Source: Agrobacterium sp. AGB01 (GTDB taxonomy: Bacteria > Pseudomonadota > Alphaproteobacteria > Rhizobiales > Rhizobiaceae). Taken from it: a DNA stretch of 64,000 bases. Shown in pieces: positions 18,266-27,312 of the stretch. The stretch spans positions 1 through 64,000 of the forward strand of contig NZ_JACVAB010000007.1 in the NCBI RefSeq assembly GCF_014851585.1, read 5' to 3'. The position numbers and the translations under genes are program-made. The notes beneath the pieces were generated by a model that was not told the origin of the DNA, made no database searches, and was given only the letters and a program-made list of their open reading frames with translations. Within the stretch, counting starts at the first letter, position 1; every line of letters starts with the position of its first letter.

Positions 18266-19670
18266 GGTAAATATCCTCCACTGCAACAGGGGCAGTATCG
18301 CAGCGCCAGCGGGATGCGGCAAGACGCATCTCATTGCAACCAGCCTTCTAGCCCAGGGTCCCGTCAAGCCGGTTTTGATACTTACGCACACGAACGCCGG
18401 CGTTGCAGCTCTCCGTTCACGCCTGGACGCAGCCGGTGTTCCCCGGGGTCGATATCGCATCACGACGATAGACGGCTGGGCACTGCGGCTTGTTGGAACG
18501 TTTCCCGGACGCAGCGGCCTGGACCCACAAATTCTTTCCCTGAAATTCCCGGCAAATGACTATCCTGCTGTCCGGCAAGGTACCCTCAACATCTTGGAGG
18601 GAGGTCACCTCAGCGATGTTATACACGCTACCTATTCAAGGGTACTCGTCGACGAATATCAAGATTGCATTACGCAGCAGCATCAGATGGTTTGCCGGCT
18701 GGCCGATATCTTGCCCACATGCGTGCTGGGCGACGACATGCAAGCAATCTTCGGGTGGGGGACAAACGTCCTGGTCGGATGGGCCGAGGTTGAAAGGACT
18801 TTTCCGCCACTGCCTCCCATGAGCACACCTTGGCGCTGGAACAATGCAGGATGCTCGGCTTTCGGCCAATGGCTCCTTTGGGTTCGAGGGGCACTGACAC
18901 GGGGAGAGCCAGTCGATCTGCGGCTCGCGCCGAGTGAGGTATCATGGGTGCAAATTACGGGGCCGGATGACGTTCAGGCGCTCACGCGTGCCGCATACAC
19001 GTCATCGCCAGTCAATGGCGGAGGTGCGTTGATTGTCTGCGATAGCCGTGTCCCTCGGAGGCACAGAGATATCGCGAGCAGGGTGAGAGGAGCGGTCGTC
19101 GTCGAAAATGCAGATCTGTCCGATTTCATAAGGTTTGCGGAACATTTTGATTTCGCAGCCCCGGGAGCTGCGAATGCTCTGATCGATTTTGCCGGTGAAA
19201 CGCTTACCGGTGTTGGACCAGCACAACTCAAGCAGCGTCTCACCACATTGCTCGCAGGTCGATCCCAGAAGGCGCCGACGGACGCCGAGATGGCAGCCGT
19301 CTCTTTTTCGAATAATCCGAACCCAAAGTCGGCTGCAGATTTCCTTGTAGAAATCAATCGACAAGCGGGGGTATCGCAGCTTCGACCGGCAATTTTGCGA
19401 GCATGTATCCAAGCTCTCAACGCCTCAAGATCAGCCGCGGAATTTCATGATATGGCGGTGCGCGCGCGCGAGCAGTCTAGAGTTCTTGGCAGAAGTGTTC
19501 CCAACCGCGCCGTCGGCAGCACTCTTCTATTAAAGGGTCTCGAGGCCGACGTATCCATCGTAATCGACACCGACGCGCTCGATGCTCGAAATCTCTACGT
19601 CGCGATGACCCGTGGCTCACGACGTCTTGTGATCTGTTCGACCAACCCTATCCTCACACGTTTTATGTGA
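18258..19670 (+). CDS. gajB: UvrD/Rep-like superfamily 1 helicase (GajB-like)
   Basis: A 470-residue SF1 helicase that overlaps the 3' end of the OLD gene by 8 bases. Walker A APAGCGKT at residues 16-23, motif Ia-like LTHTNAGV, Walker B VDEYQD at 131-136, LGDDMQAIFGW at 158-167, and C-terminal motifs LLKGLEAD and NLYVAMTRG are present. All catalytic motifs look intact. The tandem of an OLD nuclease and a compact UvrD-like helicase is the Gabija architecture, in which the helicase senses DNA ends and activates the nuclease. Here the helicase is open while its nuclease partner is interrupted. Confidence 0.88.
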   Translation: MDEVNILHCNRGSIAAPAGCGKTHLIATSLLAQGPVKPVLILTHTNAGVAALRSRLDAAGVPRGRYRITTIDGWALRLVGTFPGRSGLDPQILSLKFPANDYPAVRQGTLNILEGGHLSDVIHATYSRVLVDEYQDCITQQHQMVCRLADILPTCVLGDDMQAIFGWGTNVLVGWAEVERTFPPLPPMSTPWRWNNAGCSAFGQWLLWVRGALTRGEPVDLRLAPSEVSWVQITGPDDVQALTRAAYTSSPVNGGGALIVCDSRVPRRHRDIASRVRGAVVVENADLSDFIRFAEHFDFAAPGAANALIDFAGETLTGVGPAQLKQRLTTLLAGRSQKAPTDAEMAAVSFSNNPNPKSAADFLVEINRQAGVSQLRPAILRACIQALNASRSAAEFHDMAVRAREQSRVLGRSVPNRAVGSTLLLKGLEADVSIVIDTDALDARNLYVAMTRGSRRLVICSTNPILTRFM

Positions 19671-19741
19671 GAGAATGATTAGAGCTTATCAATCGCCACC
19701 ATCCGTTTGGCATCGCACCCACTGCAGTGAATAGGATCACA

Positions 19742-21055
19742 ATGACAGTTCCGGTACAGCTCGCCATCGCAGTTGAAAATCTCTGGCGAATGCCGCCGCC
19801 CGGAACAGTTAGCCTTACGAAAACGCCGGCATTCATCAAACTCACGGAGGTGTGCGGAGAAATCTACGGTTTCCCGCATGCCGACTCCGCCCTTTCGAAC
19901 GCACTACGGTCACTGGGAGCCCCGTACAATCTGCGAAGGGACTGTCGAGACAGAGCGTTGAATCCTGAGTTGGCTGCGCTCAAACTGCATGAAGCAATGA
20001 CAAACCAGACGGTTCGCCGGCGCCATCTGTGTCCCCTCGATTTGTGCGATGAACTTCCATCAATCCGATTCGGAAACAGCGTGGTTGGAGAATTTAGCGA
20101 ATTGGAACTGGCGGAGCTATTGGACGTGCCAAGGCTCGCGCGATTCTACCCCACGTATAAACCGCCGGTACGCCAACTCACGCAATTTCGCTGGCTGGTC
20201 GTCGAGGAGTATGTCGCAGTTGACCCAAGGCCGGAAGCACGGGCCCTGCCCATTCTATTCGTCGATCTCAGCCAGGACTTCGGCGAGATCGATCCCCATC
20301 TCGGGCGCTTTCCGCCTGTAGTCGAGGCTGCGATTTTCTTTCTGCTGCTTGCACCTTGGGAAGATTGGGCCGTCTATCCTGAAGTGAACTGGCGCGCCTT
20401 CCGTCTTCCGTGGCTTCATACCGTTGACGACGATCTTTTTGTAAGGCCGATGGCACCCCCGAGCCCCGACACCCTCTCCCTGCAGCCGGACATCGCTTAT
20501 GACCAATATGGCGATGAGGTGGAAATAGAACGCCCGACCGTCAACAACCTAGAGGACGAGGCAAGGACTAATTTCAAGCGCCTGAACGAGAGCCTCTGGC
20601 AAAATGTCCTACACGCTCGCGCTAGCACCTTGTTCGAGACGCCGATCGTACATTTCATTGTCCGAGCTTTTCTGGCCGACGGTATGGACGAAGTCATGGC
20701 CCATATGACCGCCATCGAGGCGGGCCTGGGACTGGAGATGGATCACAGGAGAGGCCTACGACCCAAACCTGACGCGCATCGGAATGTTTGCGCATCTGAC
20801 AGAGCCGCAGCAAGGCTGGCCGCGCTCCTGAACGACGCCAATGCAGCAATTGCTTATCGCGAGCTGTTTGAGTTACGTAGCAGTTATGTCCATGGAAGGG
20901 CGGGTTTAGCGAAAATACCTACCCCCATGCGCCTGAGCGCCAGACGTCTCGCGCGAAGAATGACGGAGGCGCTCGTCGCACAAGCGCCTGCCGGGTCAGC
21001 CACACGTGTCCAAATTCTCAGCGAGCTGCTAGATCGAGGTGCGCCACTTTTGTGA
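19742..21055 (+). CDS. Apea-like HEPN domain protein (putative RNase)
   Basis: A protein of 437 residues with start ATG 19742 (AGGA five bases upstream; a GTG at 19727 is possible). The C-terminal part, from FIVRAFLADGMDEVMAH to the end, resembles Apea-like HEPN domains and contains RSSYVHG, an Rx4H motif at residues 379-384, the catalytic signature of HEPN ribonucleases. The N-terminal 300 residues are not recognisable. It follows the helicase by 71 bases in the same direction, so it could be an extra effector of the Gabija-like module. The HEPN call is moderately secure; the link to the module is positional. Confidence 0.75.
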   Translation: MTVPVQLAIAVENLWRMPPPGTVSLTKTPAFIKLTEVCGEIYGFPHADSALSNALRSLGAPYNLRRDCRDRALNPELAALKLHEAMTNQTVRRRHLCPLDLCDELPSIRFGNSVVGEFSELELAELLDVPRLARFYPTYKPPVRQLTQFRWLVVEEYVAVDPRPEARALPILFVDLSQDFGEIDPHLGRFPPVVEAAIFFLLLAPWEDWAVYPEVNWRAFRLPWLHTVDDDLFVRPMAPPSPDTLSLQPDIAYDQYGDEVEIERPTVNNLEDEARTNFKRLNESLWQNVLHARASTLFETPIVHFIVRAFLADGMDEVMAHMTAIEAGLGLEMDHRRGLRPKPDAHRNVCASDRAAARLAALLNDANAAIAYRELFELRSSYVHGRAGLAKIPTPMRLSARRLARRMTEALVAQAPAGSATRVQILSELLDRGAPLL

Positions 21056-21142
21056 GTTTCCTGCCGTCGACCCTAGCGAGAGCATCAGTCAAGCGGCGAC
21101 TGCCATGACTATAAAAAATCATGGCATCCGTCATTAAACCCA

Positions 21143-22273
21143 CTACAGCAATCCCCATGCCCGAAACCTCCCCCTCCCCGTCATCTCGCGCAAGCCCAGC
21201 TCGAAAACGATCCGTCGCGCCGCCTGCGGCGTGACCTCGAGCGTCTTCGCCACCATCCCGGCCGACACCAATGGCTTCGACATCACGAGTTCAACGAGTT
21301 CCGGTAACTTCGAGGAGGTGCGGCGCCCCTCAAGTTTTCGATCCATCATCGTTTTCGCCAGCATCAGCCGATGACGCTCTTTCATGCCGATCTCGGCGGC
21401 CGCCAAAAAACTGTGGGCGATTGCCAGCAACCGAACCTCACAACTGCGATGCCGGCGCCGATCGACCGGAATTGTTTTCAGACCGAGATTGATGGCGGCG
21501 AGATGGGCACCGGTGGTGACGCCGGCCTGGCGCAGGATCGATGCGGCCAGCAGCCGGCCGAGCCAGGGCGCATGCTGAAGGACGGACAGCTCGTTCCAGG
21601 CATCGAGGGCGATGATCGCCTGCAGCACCGCCGGCAAGTCATTTGCCTGTCGCAACACGCCCCGCCATTCGTCGAGCCGCGCGTCCTCATCCCAGTCGAG
21701 ATCGTAGATCATCGGATCCTTCTCTCGCGTCACGCCACGGCCGGGCCGTGTTGCGTTCTCGATCGCCGCCTCCGATCGGGCCAGAACCGCATCGATGGCG
21801 GCGTAGTCGACACCTGGGAGATTTTCCACGTCTTCTGCGTCGTCCCCCTCCCCATCTGCGTCGCTTGCGACTGCGGGCCTGAGGGCATCGGCGGTCGCCC
21901 CCTCGCCCGTGTCGGCCGACGTGATTTCTGCGGTCTTTCGCAGCGTCCGAATGCCGTCGGCCGAAAGTGCCCAGCCGGGGAGTTGCGCGGCGATACGCCG
22001 GCGGGTGCGCAGGACGTCGCGAGCGATCGTCAGCTCATGGGTAGGCGTGCGAATATCTTTAGTGGCGTCATGGAGGACGAGGTCTTCGAGATGGACGAGT
22101 TCGCCGTCGATCCATAGCGAGGCACACGCATCGGCATACTGCGTGCGTTCGAGGAAACCAGCGCCGACCGGCGAGCGGGCGACGCGCTCGTCTAGACGAG
22201 CCAGTTCGATCCCCGCCCGAAAAGCCGGCTCCAAAAGCGCTGTCATTCTGATTTTCGCGAGATCGTAAGCCAT
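21143..22273 (-). CDS. RHE_PE00001-family protein (DUF1612 plus DNA-binding HTH)
   Basis: A 376-residue protein of the rhizobial plasmid family RHE_PE00001. It begins [20 protein letters not shown] and contains [31 protein letters not shown], both characteristic. A variable acidic linker lies around residues 125-150 ([15 protein letters not shown]). The C-terminal HTH ([41 protein letters not shown]) is typical of a DNA-binding repressor. Function is unknown; the genes are frequent on rhizobial plasmids and in mobile regions. A perfect 12-bp inverted repeat lies 86 bases upstream of its ATG and is a candidate operator. Confidence 0.9.
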   Translation of the reverse strand: MAYDLAKIRMTALLEPAFRAGIELARLDERVARSPVGAGFLERTQYADACASLWIDGELVHLEDLVLHDATKDIRTPTHELTIARDVLRTRRRIAAQLPGWALSADGIRTLRKTAEITSADTGEGATADALRPAVASDADGEGDDAEDVENLPGVDYAAIDAVLARSEAAIENATRPGRGVTREKDPMIYDLDWDEDARLDEWRGVLRQANDLPAVLQAIIALDAWNELSVLQHAPWLGRLLAASILRQAGVTTGAHLAAINLGLKTIPVDRRRHRSCEVRLLAIAHSFLAAAEIGMKERHRLMLAKTMMDRKLEGRRTSSKLPELVELVMSKPLVSAGMVAKTLEVTPQAARRIVFELGLREMTGRGRFRAWGLL

Positions 22274-22358
22274 TGAAATCGATGTAAATGATTTGCTAAA
22301 AGAACTCTATCTGAATATTGCGGTTCCCCACATGGTATGATTGATAGTTGATGCTCTA

Positions 22359-22387
22359 ACCATCGATAAGAGATGCTTATCGATGGT
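22359..22387. repeat. Perfect inverted repeat (12-bp arms, 5-nt spacer)
   Basis: ACCATCGATAAG at 22359-22370 is followed by AGATG and the exact reverse complement CTTATCGATGGT at 22376-22387. It lies in the AT-rich leader of the RHE_PE00001-family gene, whose product has a C-terminal HTH, so an autoregulatory operator is the likeliest role. A recombination site is possible given the nearby tyrosine recombinase. Confidence 0.7.
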
Positions 22388-22609
22388 AGATGATCTGGAG
22401 CCGCAGATTGCTGATTTCGGTCATCTTCCCGGTCCCGATGGCTCCCGCGTATTGCCAATTTCCGTCTCAAGATGAGAGGCGTGAGAGTTTTGGCAAAAGC
22501 TGGCGACGTCGATTATATCGCCGTGAGAACTAATCGGGATTATCTAGAAACTAACTCTGCCAGCCGCCTTGTCGGAAAATCTGTCGCACCACGTGACCGG
22601 CTGCATGTA

Positions 22610-23037
22610 AACAATTTATCCGCCACTCGCCCGTTCGACTTATCGCGCTCCATAATCCACCACAGGTGCCCGAAGTGATCGAAGATCACGGTCAGCGTGT
22701 AGTGTTCATCATCTATTTACAGCTCATCACGTTCGGTGGCGCCGGCGGCTTTTGTGGCCGCAACCACGGACGCGGCATTTTTCACATCAAGCCCTGTGAC
22801 CGAACTTACAATCCCGGCGCGTTCGGAAGAAAGGGCCAGCGCGCCACGGCTGGGCTTCAGGTAGCAGATTTGAACCGACCGCACTTACGTCCCAGACCAT
22901 GCAAAATGATATCGACCGCAATCAATTCACCCTGATGAGGGCTTTCTCAAAACTTTTGCGCGAAACACAGTTTTGTAAAATAGAGCAGCCTCATGCTGAC
23001 TGCCGTGGTGCACGAAGATAGTCGAGCTCACTGTCAT
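22610..23037 (-). pseudogene. VOC/PhnB-like (glyoxalase superfamily) gene remnant
   Basis: Pieces of one VOC-family protein lie in order on the minus strand but in different frames. ATG 23037 opens VSSTIFVHHGSQHEAALFYKTVF (family pattern: EAxxFYxxVF); a shifted frame gives GELIAVDIILHG; a third gives VTGLDVKNAASVVAATKAAGATERDEL, then a stop codon at 22717-22719, then VIFDHFGHLWWIMERDK, which matches the C-terminal DPFGHxWWI signature. At least two frameshifts and a stop make it non-functional. The exact limits are approximate. Confidence 0.6.
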
Positions 23038-23636
23038 CTTCTCTTCCAGCAGTGCTCTGCAGGTATTCCAGTTCAGGAAACCTGAGTTGCTGCGACATGA
23101 TTTCCAGGCAGTTACCACGCGAAGGTCAATGTTGTGCCCGGCCAATGACGAGCCCAACGCCTTCGCCACAGCTTTCGAATTGCGCGCTAGATGCCTCTTT
23201 AGGCGCTCTCGATGTCAGTCCTCGCATTGCTGACGACAGCCCCGTCTGGTGAATCCAGTTGGTTGGACATTCTCTATTCCGGTTTGAGCGAGCGGCAGGC
23301 TGCAGCAGGCCACATCCACGATAGCAATGCAATCGAGGTGGGGAACCAATATGACCGCAGCAAGCCTCGCGGCCTAGTTATGCCCGGCACAGGTTTAAAC
23401 TGGCTCATTCTGCCCGCTCAAGCGGCATTACTGCGGAGATTCACATAAACGAAATGACGCACCTAACCCCATGTGGACACCGAAAGCACTCGTCGCTGAG
23501 GGCTGGCAATCGACACCAACGACACAATCCAACTCGCAGAACTGACAGTTCCCCCTAAATCACGTTTGATGACATTTATCGTCCTTCGTGTAGGCTCCCC
23601 AGCAGGCATTTTGATCGCAGCGCGTGGTTGGAAGAG
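23038..23636. other. Non-coding or decayed stretch
   Basis: About 600 bases without a convincing gene. Short frames exist on both strands, none with a recognisable domain or a good ribosome site. Together with the VOC remnant this marks a decayed patch between the RHE_PE00001 gene and the carboxypeptidase homologue. Confidence 0.5.
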
Positions 23637-24509
23637 ATGGAAAGTTTCGAACGTCAGGACGTGGTCGACAATGTCAGTCCATCTGCCATCAGCGCAATCT
23701 GCATTCGTTTTGCAGGCGGCGTCGAAAGTCCCTTGACCACGCTGTTCGAAAAAAACGCTGACAGACCTGTATCACCAGCGTCGATCACAAAGCTGCTAAC
23801 GGCAGTGACCGCGCTGACTGTATGTCACGCAAACGGTATATCCCTGGCTAAGGAGCTATCAGTCCTGCCAGAGGATCTTGTCGAGGGATCCGGAAACAAT
23901 TTACGCGCAGATGATCGGTTAAGCGTTCGACATGCTTTGATTAATCTTCTTCTGGCGTCGTCAAACGTTTCGGCCAATGTCATAGCCCGTTCGCTTGGCT
24001 CAATCCTTCTCAGTGGCCAAAAAATCCGGCCTTCCGCACTGAATGCCCAGAGCAGTTTCATTGATGAGATGAATTCAGTCGCAGCACGCCTGCAGATGCA
24101 GTCATCGCGCTTTCTGAATGCTCACGGTTTGGCGGTCAAAGGGCAACGTTCCACCGCTCGGGATTTGTCGCTGCTGGTTCTGGAGTGCCTTCGGCACAGC
24201 ATGATTTGTGGGGTCTGGGGTTTGGAAAAATACGGAATTCAAATAAATGGGCCAAACCCACGGCGGCTTATCGTGCGATCAGTCTTCATAGGCTCGAGCC
24301 GCAAAGCACTCCCAGATTTTTCCATCCCTCAGTTCATAGGTGGAAAGTCCGGATCCTTGTGGCCATCGGTGTTCAATCTTGCTGCTGTCTCGACACTCGA
24401 AAATGGCAATTCAATCATTTCCGTCACTCTGGGGTCCCCTACCCTTGCCGATCGTCATCAGGACTACCTCCTTATGCTGAAGGTCGGAAATGACGAGCCT
24501 TCACACTAG
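23637..24509 (+). CDS. D-alanyl-D-alanine carboxypeptidase family (peptidase S11) homologue
   Basis: A 290-residue penicillin-binding-protein-fold serine hydrolase. The three active-site motifs are visible: SxxK as SITK (in RPVSPASITKLL), the SxN-type SSNVSAN region and KSG in IGGKSGSLW (KTG box variant). Such enzymes trim the terminal D-Ala of peptidoglycan pentapeptides. No signal peptide is evident at the N-terminus (MESFERQDVV), unusual for a periplasmic enzyme; the start may be misplaced or the gene truncated at its 5' end. An ATG at 23637 is preferred to the in-frame TTG at 23628. Confidence 0.82.
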   Translation: MESFERQDVVDNVSPSAISAICIRFAGGVESPLTTLFEKNADRPVSPASITKLLTAVTALTVCHANGISLAKELSVLPEDLVEGSGNNLRADDRLSVRHALINLLLASSNVSANVIARSLGSILLSGQKIRPSALNAQSSFIDEMNSVAARLQMQSSRFLNAHGLAVKGQRSTARDLSLLVLECLRHSMICGVWGLEKYGIQINGPNPRRLIVRSVFIGSSRKALPDFSIPQFIGGKSGSLWPSVFNLAAVSTLENGNSIISVTLGSPTLADRHQDYLLMLKVGNDEPSH

Positions 24510-24959
24510 CAGCCCGATTACCACCAGATTTCCAGCCATCGTTAATCATTTCATGGGCTCCTAATTCCAGTTAGTCCATGAAGACCACCTATACGCCCAA
24601 CAAAGATCATCAGCCGCAGGCAAAAAACGTCAAATTCGGCCGCACAGACGCAGAGACGGCCAGGATGAGGAATTGCTCGTCTAGAACATAAAAACGCGCA
24701 CAGGGTCATCCTGCGGCCGAAATTGAACGCCTTTAGCATGACCTGAGATCACGATATTCTCCACTGATGGTGAAATGTATGAAAAACACTCTGCCGCACG
24801 TGGTTGGTTGAGCCTATTCGAGCTTCGTCTGAATAATGAACCGGTGACAGACTTGGCGTCACATTCCGCGGGTGAGTTGATCTGTTATGACAAATCATCG
24901 AAAATAACCGTCATCATGGGTCTCGAAAGTGCGAGCGTAACCCGGAGCAGGAGCCCTAA
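24510..24959. other. Intergenic stretch
   Basis: About 450 bases between the carboxypeptidase homologue and the recombinase. I see no convincing gene, RNA or repeat. The recombinase ribosome site (AGGAG at about 24946-24951) closes it. Confidence 0.5.
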
Positions 24960-26102
24960 ATGTCACGACCGGAAAAAACCGCTGTCCAGCTTCGAGCAGA
25001 AGAACTCGACACGATTGCAGCCGTTCTGCCGATCGAGCGTCGCGACGAACTCGCAGAGCTTCTGACGGATCAGGATGTCGAAACTTTGCGGCATCTCGTC
25101 AACCAGGGCATGGGAGACAATACGCTACGGGCGCTTACGTCTGATCTCGCTTATCTCGAAGCCTGGTCATTGGCTTCAACCGGCAGCCCCCTACCCTGGC
25201 CTGCGCCAGAGGCATTGCTTCTCAAGTTTGTTGCTCACCATCTATGGGATCCGGAAAAGCGCATGGCCGATCCCGACCATGGCATGCCGGAACGGGTTTC
25301 CCAAAGTCTGCGCGACCAAGGGTTTCTGCGCGCAACAGGCCCACACGCACCGGACACTGTACGTCGGAGACTGGCGTCATGGTCGACATTAACAAAATGG
25401 CGAGGCAACAGCGGTGCCTTCACCTCCCCTGCGCTTAAGTCGGCCATACGGTTGGCCGTTCGCGCGACACCACGAATGCGTAAACGCAAAAGCGCCAAGG
25501 CTGTTACAGCTGATGTGCTGTCAAAACTATTGGAGACGTGTGGAGGTGAAAGTCTGCGGGATCTGCGTGACCGGGCTATCCTCATGCTTGCCTTTGCCTC
25601 AGGTGGTCGTCGCCGCAGCGAAGTTGCCACCCTGCGCTGCCAGCAATTGATCGCCGAGCCTCCTGTCACAGAGGAAGATGGCAGCTCCCTACCCTCTCTC
25701 GCCATCCATCTTGGCCGCACCAAAACCACCAGCGGCGAAAGCGATGACATCGTCTATCTCACGGGGCTGCCGGTGGAAGCATTAAATGCATGGCTGGCCG
25801 CTGCGAAAATTGAAAGTGGAAGTGTGTTCCGGTCGATTGGCAGGTGGGGAACGGTATCACGGCGTGCCCTTGATCCGCAGTCCATCAATGCCATCATCAA
25901 ACAACGCGCTGTAATGGCCGGACTGGATCCTACAGAAATCTCAGCACATGGTTTGCGTTCCGGCTATCTGACCGAAGCTGCCAATAGAGGTATTCCTTTG
26001 CCCGAAGCCATGGAGCAGTCCAAACATCGGTCGGTCCAGCAAGCTTCAAGTTACTACAACAATGCGACACGTCGAAACGGGCGTGCAGCGCGGATCCTGT
26101 AA
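24960..26102 (+). CDS. Tyrosine recombinase / site-specific integrase
   Basis: A 380-residue phage-integrase-family enzyme. The catalytic set is complete: Arg in ASGGRRRSEVATL, Lys in the TKTTSGE hairpin region, HGLR (HxxR), the late His in SKHRSVQQAS and the nucleophile Tyr in SSYYNN. The N-terminal half is the core-binding SAM-like domain (LTDQDVETLRHLVNQG). The start at ATG 24960 has AGGAG upstream. No clear att site or tRNA target was found next to it. It may resolve replicon multimers, given the nearby repABC locus, or be left from an integrated element. Confidence 0.94.
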   Translation: MSRPEKTAVQLRAEELDTIAAVLPIERRDELAELLTDQDVETLRHLVNQGMGDNTLRALTSDLAYLEAWSLASTGSPLPWPAPEALLLKFVAHHLWDPEKRMADPDHGMPERVSQSLRDQGFLRATGPHAPDTVRRRLASWSTLTKWRGNSGAFTSPALKSAIRLAVRATPRMRKRKSAKAVTADVLSKLLETCGGESLRDLRDRAILMLAFASGGRRRSEVATLRCQQLIAEPPVTEEDGSSLPSLAIHLGRTKTTSGESDDIVYLTGLPVEALNAWLAAAKIESGSVFRSIGRWGTVSRRALDPQSINAIIKQRAVMAGLDPTEISAHGLRSGYLTEAANRGIPLPEAMEQSKHRSVQQASSYYNNATRRNGRAARIL

Positions 26103-26121
26103 CGCATTTATATTTCTCGCG

Positions 26122-26355
26122 TCACACTCCCAGACCGGGCGCGTACTCAATCTTAAAGGAAAAACTCATCCTCGCAATCAGCGCTTTCTCGGCATCCATT
26201 ACAGTTATGACAATCTGTTCCGGCGGTGGGAAATGGCTGCATGCGAACTGCGATAAAGCATTCAACGCGGCGTTCAGAGCCTCATGCGCATTGGGGACAT
26301 CAATCGGCGTTTGAACTTCAAGTCCGTCTGATATTTTCAAGTAAAATGTTGGGAT
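26122..26355 (-). CDS. DUF6894-like small protein with a non-canonical ATC start (or start-lost gene)
   Basis: The minus-strand frame from 26355 encodes PTFYLKISDGLEV..., which resembles small rhizobial DUF6894 proteins that begin MPRxFFHVxDG; the length (about 77 residues) fits. The codon where family members have Met is ATC at 26355-26353, preceded by AGGGAG at ideal spacing. No ATG, GTG or usable TTG lies between it and a distant TTG at 26541. Either the gene uses a rare ATC start, or the start was lost by a G to C change. The family match is moderate. Confidence 0.5.
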   Translation of the reverse strand: MPTFYLKISDGLEVQTPIDVPNAHEALNAALNALSQFACSHFPPPEQIVITVMDAEKALIARMSFSFKIEYAPGLGV

Positions 26356-26616
26356 ATGATCTCCCTGCTTATCGGGTTGGATCCGTTTTTTCTTGCTTCG
26401 TTCGGCGCTGGTTTTCCATCTCAGCCAGCCGCTTGTCAGCTTTTTTTCGTCAAAATTTTCGAAGCAAGATAGTGTCGGGTAATTAGGGCTGGAGTATACC
26501 GAACCCCCACCATGCCAAGAGGTTCCAAACTGAAGTGGCAAGCCAATCCCTAGTGCTACCGATCGGACAACTCCGAGCTATCAATTGCAACGGCCACTTC
26601 CGCACGCTTTGTGGCC

Positions 26617-27165
26617 ATGAACATAGTCGCAATTTCCGGCCGCACCCGCCAACAGTCCACGAACACGGTTCTGTTAATGGCAATAAAAGCCGCCTCCCCC
26701 AATGGCATTGCTATCGCTGTTTTTGACGGTATTGGGAGTTTGACGAAGTTCCGACCTGACCTTGAAGGCCCCAGTCTGCCCGACAGAGTTCAAGTTTTCA
26801 TACGTTTGATCGCCCACAATGACGGTCTGCTGATCTCCAGCCCGGAATATATCCGAGACATTCCAGGTGGCTTGAAGAACGCGATTGATTGGTTGGTGTG
26901 TGGCGGTCAGATCATCGGCAAGCCAATTGCTCTCGCCCACGCGTCACATCGTGGTGACCACATGCTGGTCGCTCTGCGCAAAGTGCTGTCCGCCTTTAGC
27001 AGCAATTTCAATGAAGCGCTGTTCTTCCGACTGCCAGTGATGATGGAAACGCCAGAAGCGATCCAGGAAATTTTGAAAGTTGCGGACAACAGGCAAAGAG
27101 TGGAAGCGTTTTTGCGGGACTTTATGTCCTTCTGGCAAAATCAGCTGGGCTCGCAACCGCCATAA
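26617..27165 (+). CDS. NADPH-dependent FMN reductase family protein
   Basis: A flavodoxin-like oxidoreductase of 182 residues. The FMN-phosphate loop is seen in ISGRTRQQSTNTVLL and the flavin-contacting SSPEYIRDIPGGLKNAIDWL motif is characteristic of the NADPH-dependent FMN/quinone reductase family (SPEYxxxxPGxLKNAxDW). It probably transfers electrons from NAD(P)H to quinones, azo dyes or metals via FMN. ATG 26617 is used; a GTG two codons earlier is also open. It converges on the M16 protease gene with a shared terminator between them. Confidence 0.93.
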   Translation: MNIVAISGRTRQQSTNTVLLMAIKAASPNGIAIAVFDGIGSLTKFRPDLEGPSLPDRVQVFIRLIAHNDGLLISSPEYIRDIPGGLKNAIDWLVCGGQIIGKPIALAHASHRGDHMLVALRKVLSAFSSNFNEALFFRLPVMMETPEAIQEILKVADNRQRVEAFLRDFMSFWQNQLGSQPP

Positions 27166-27274
27166 TAGTGCTGTGAACTGCAGTCAGAAGCGTGTTCCGT
27201 CCCAAGAAATTTGTACCAAAGATCGGCGCACGTGTTCAGCCAAAACACCATTCCAGATGCTGCAGCCATAAAAA

Positions 27275-27305
27275 AATGGCGGCCATTTCGACAATGACCG
27301 CCATT
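27275..27305 (-). terminator. Rho-independent terminator of the M16 protease gene
   Basis: AATGGCGG (27275-27282) and CCGCCATT (27298-27305) form a stem; on the minus strand it is followed by a run of seven U (complement of the A run at 27270-27276). It lies directly after the protease stop. The stem can also slow plus-strand transcripts from the FMN reductase. Confidence 0.85.
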
Positions 27306-27312
27306 CTCAAGA

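Noticed and set aside
24775..25065. 96-residue frame before the recombinase
   Set aside because: Its second half overlaps the recombinase gene in another frame and the first half has no recognisable feature.
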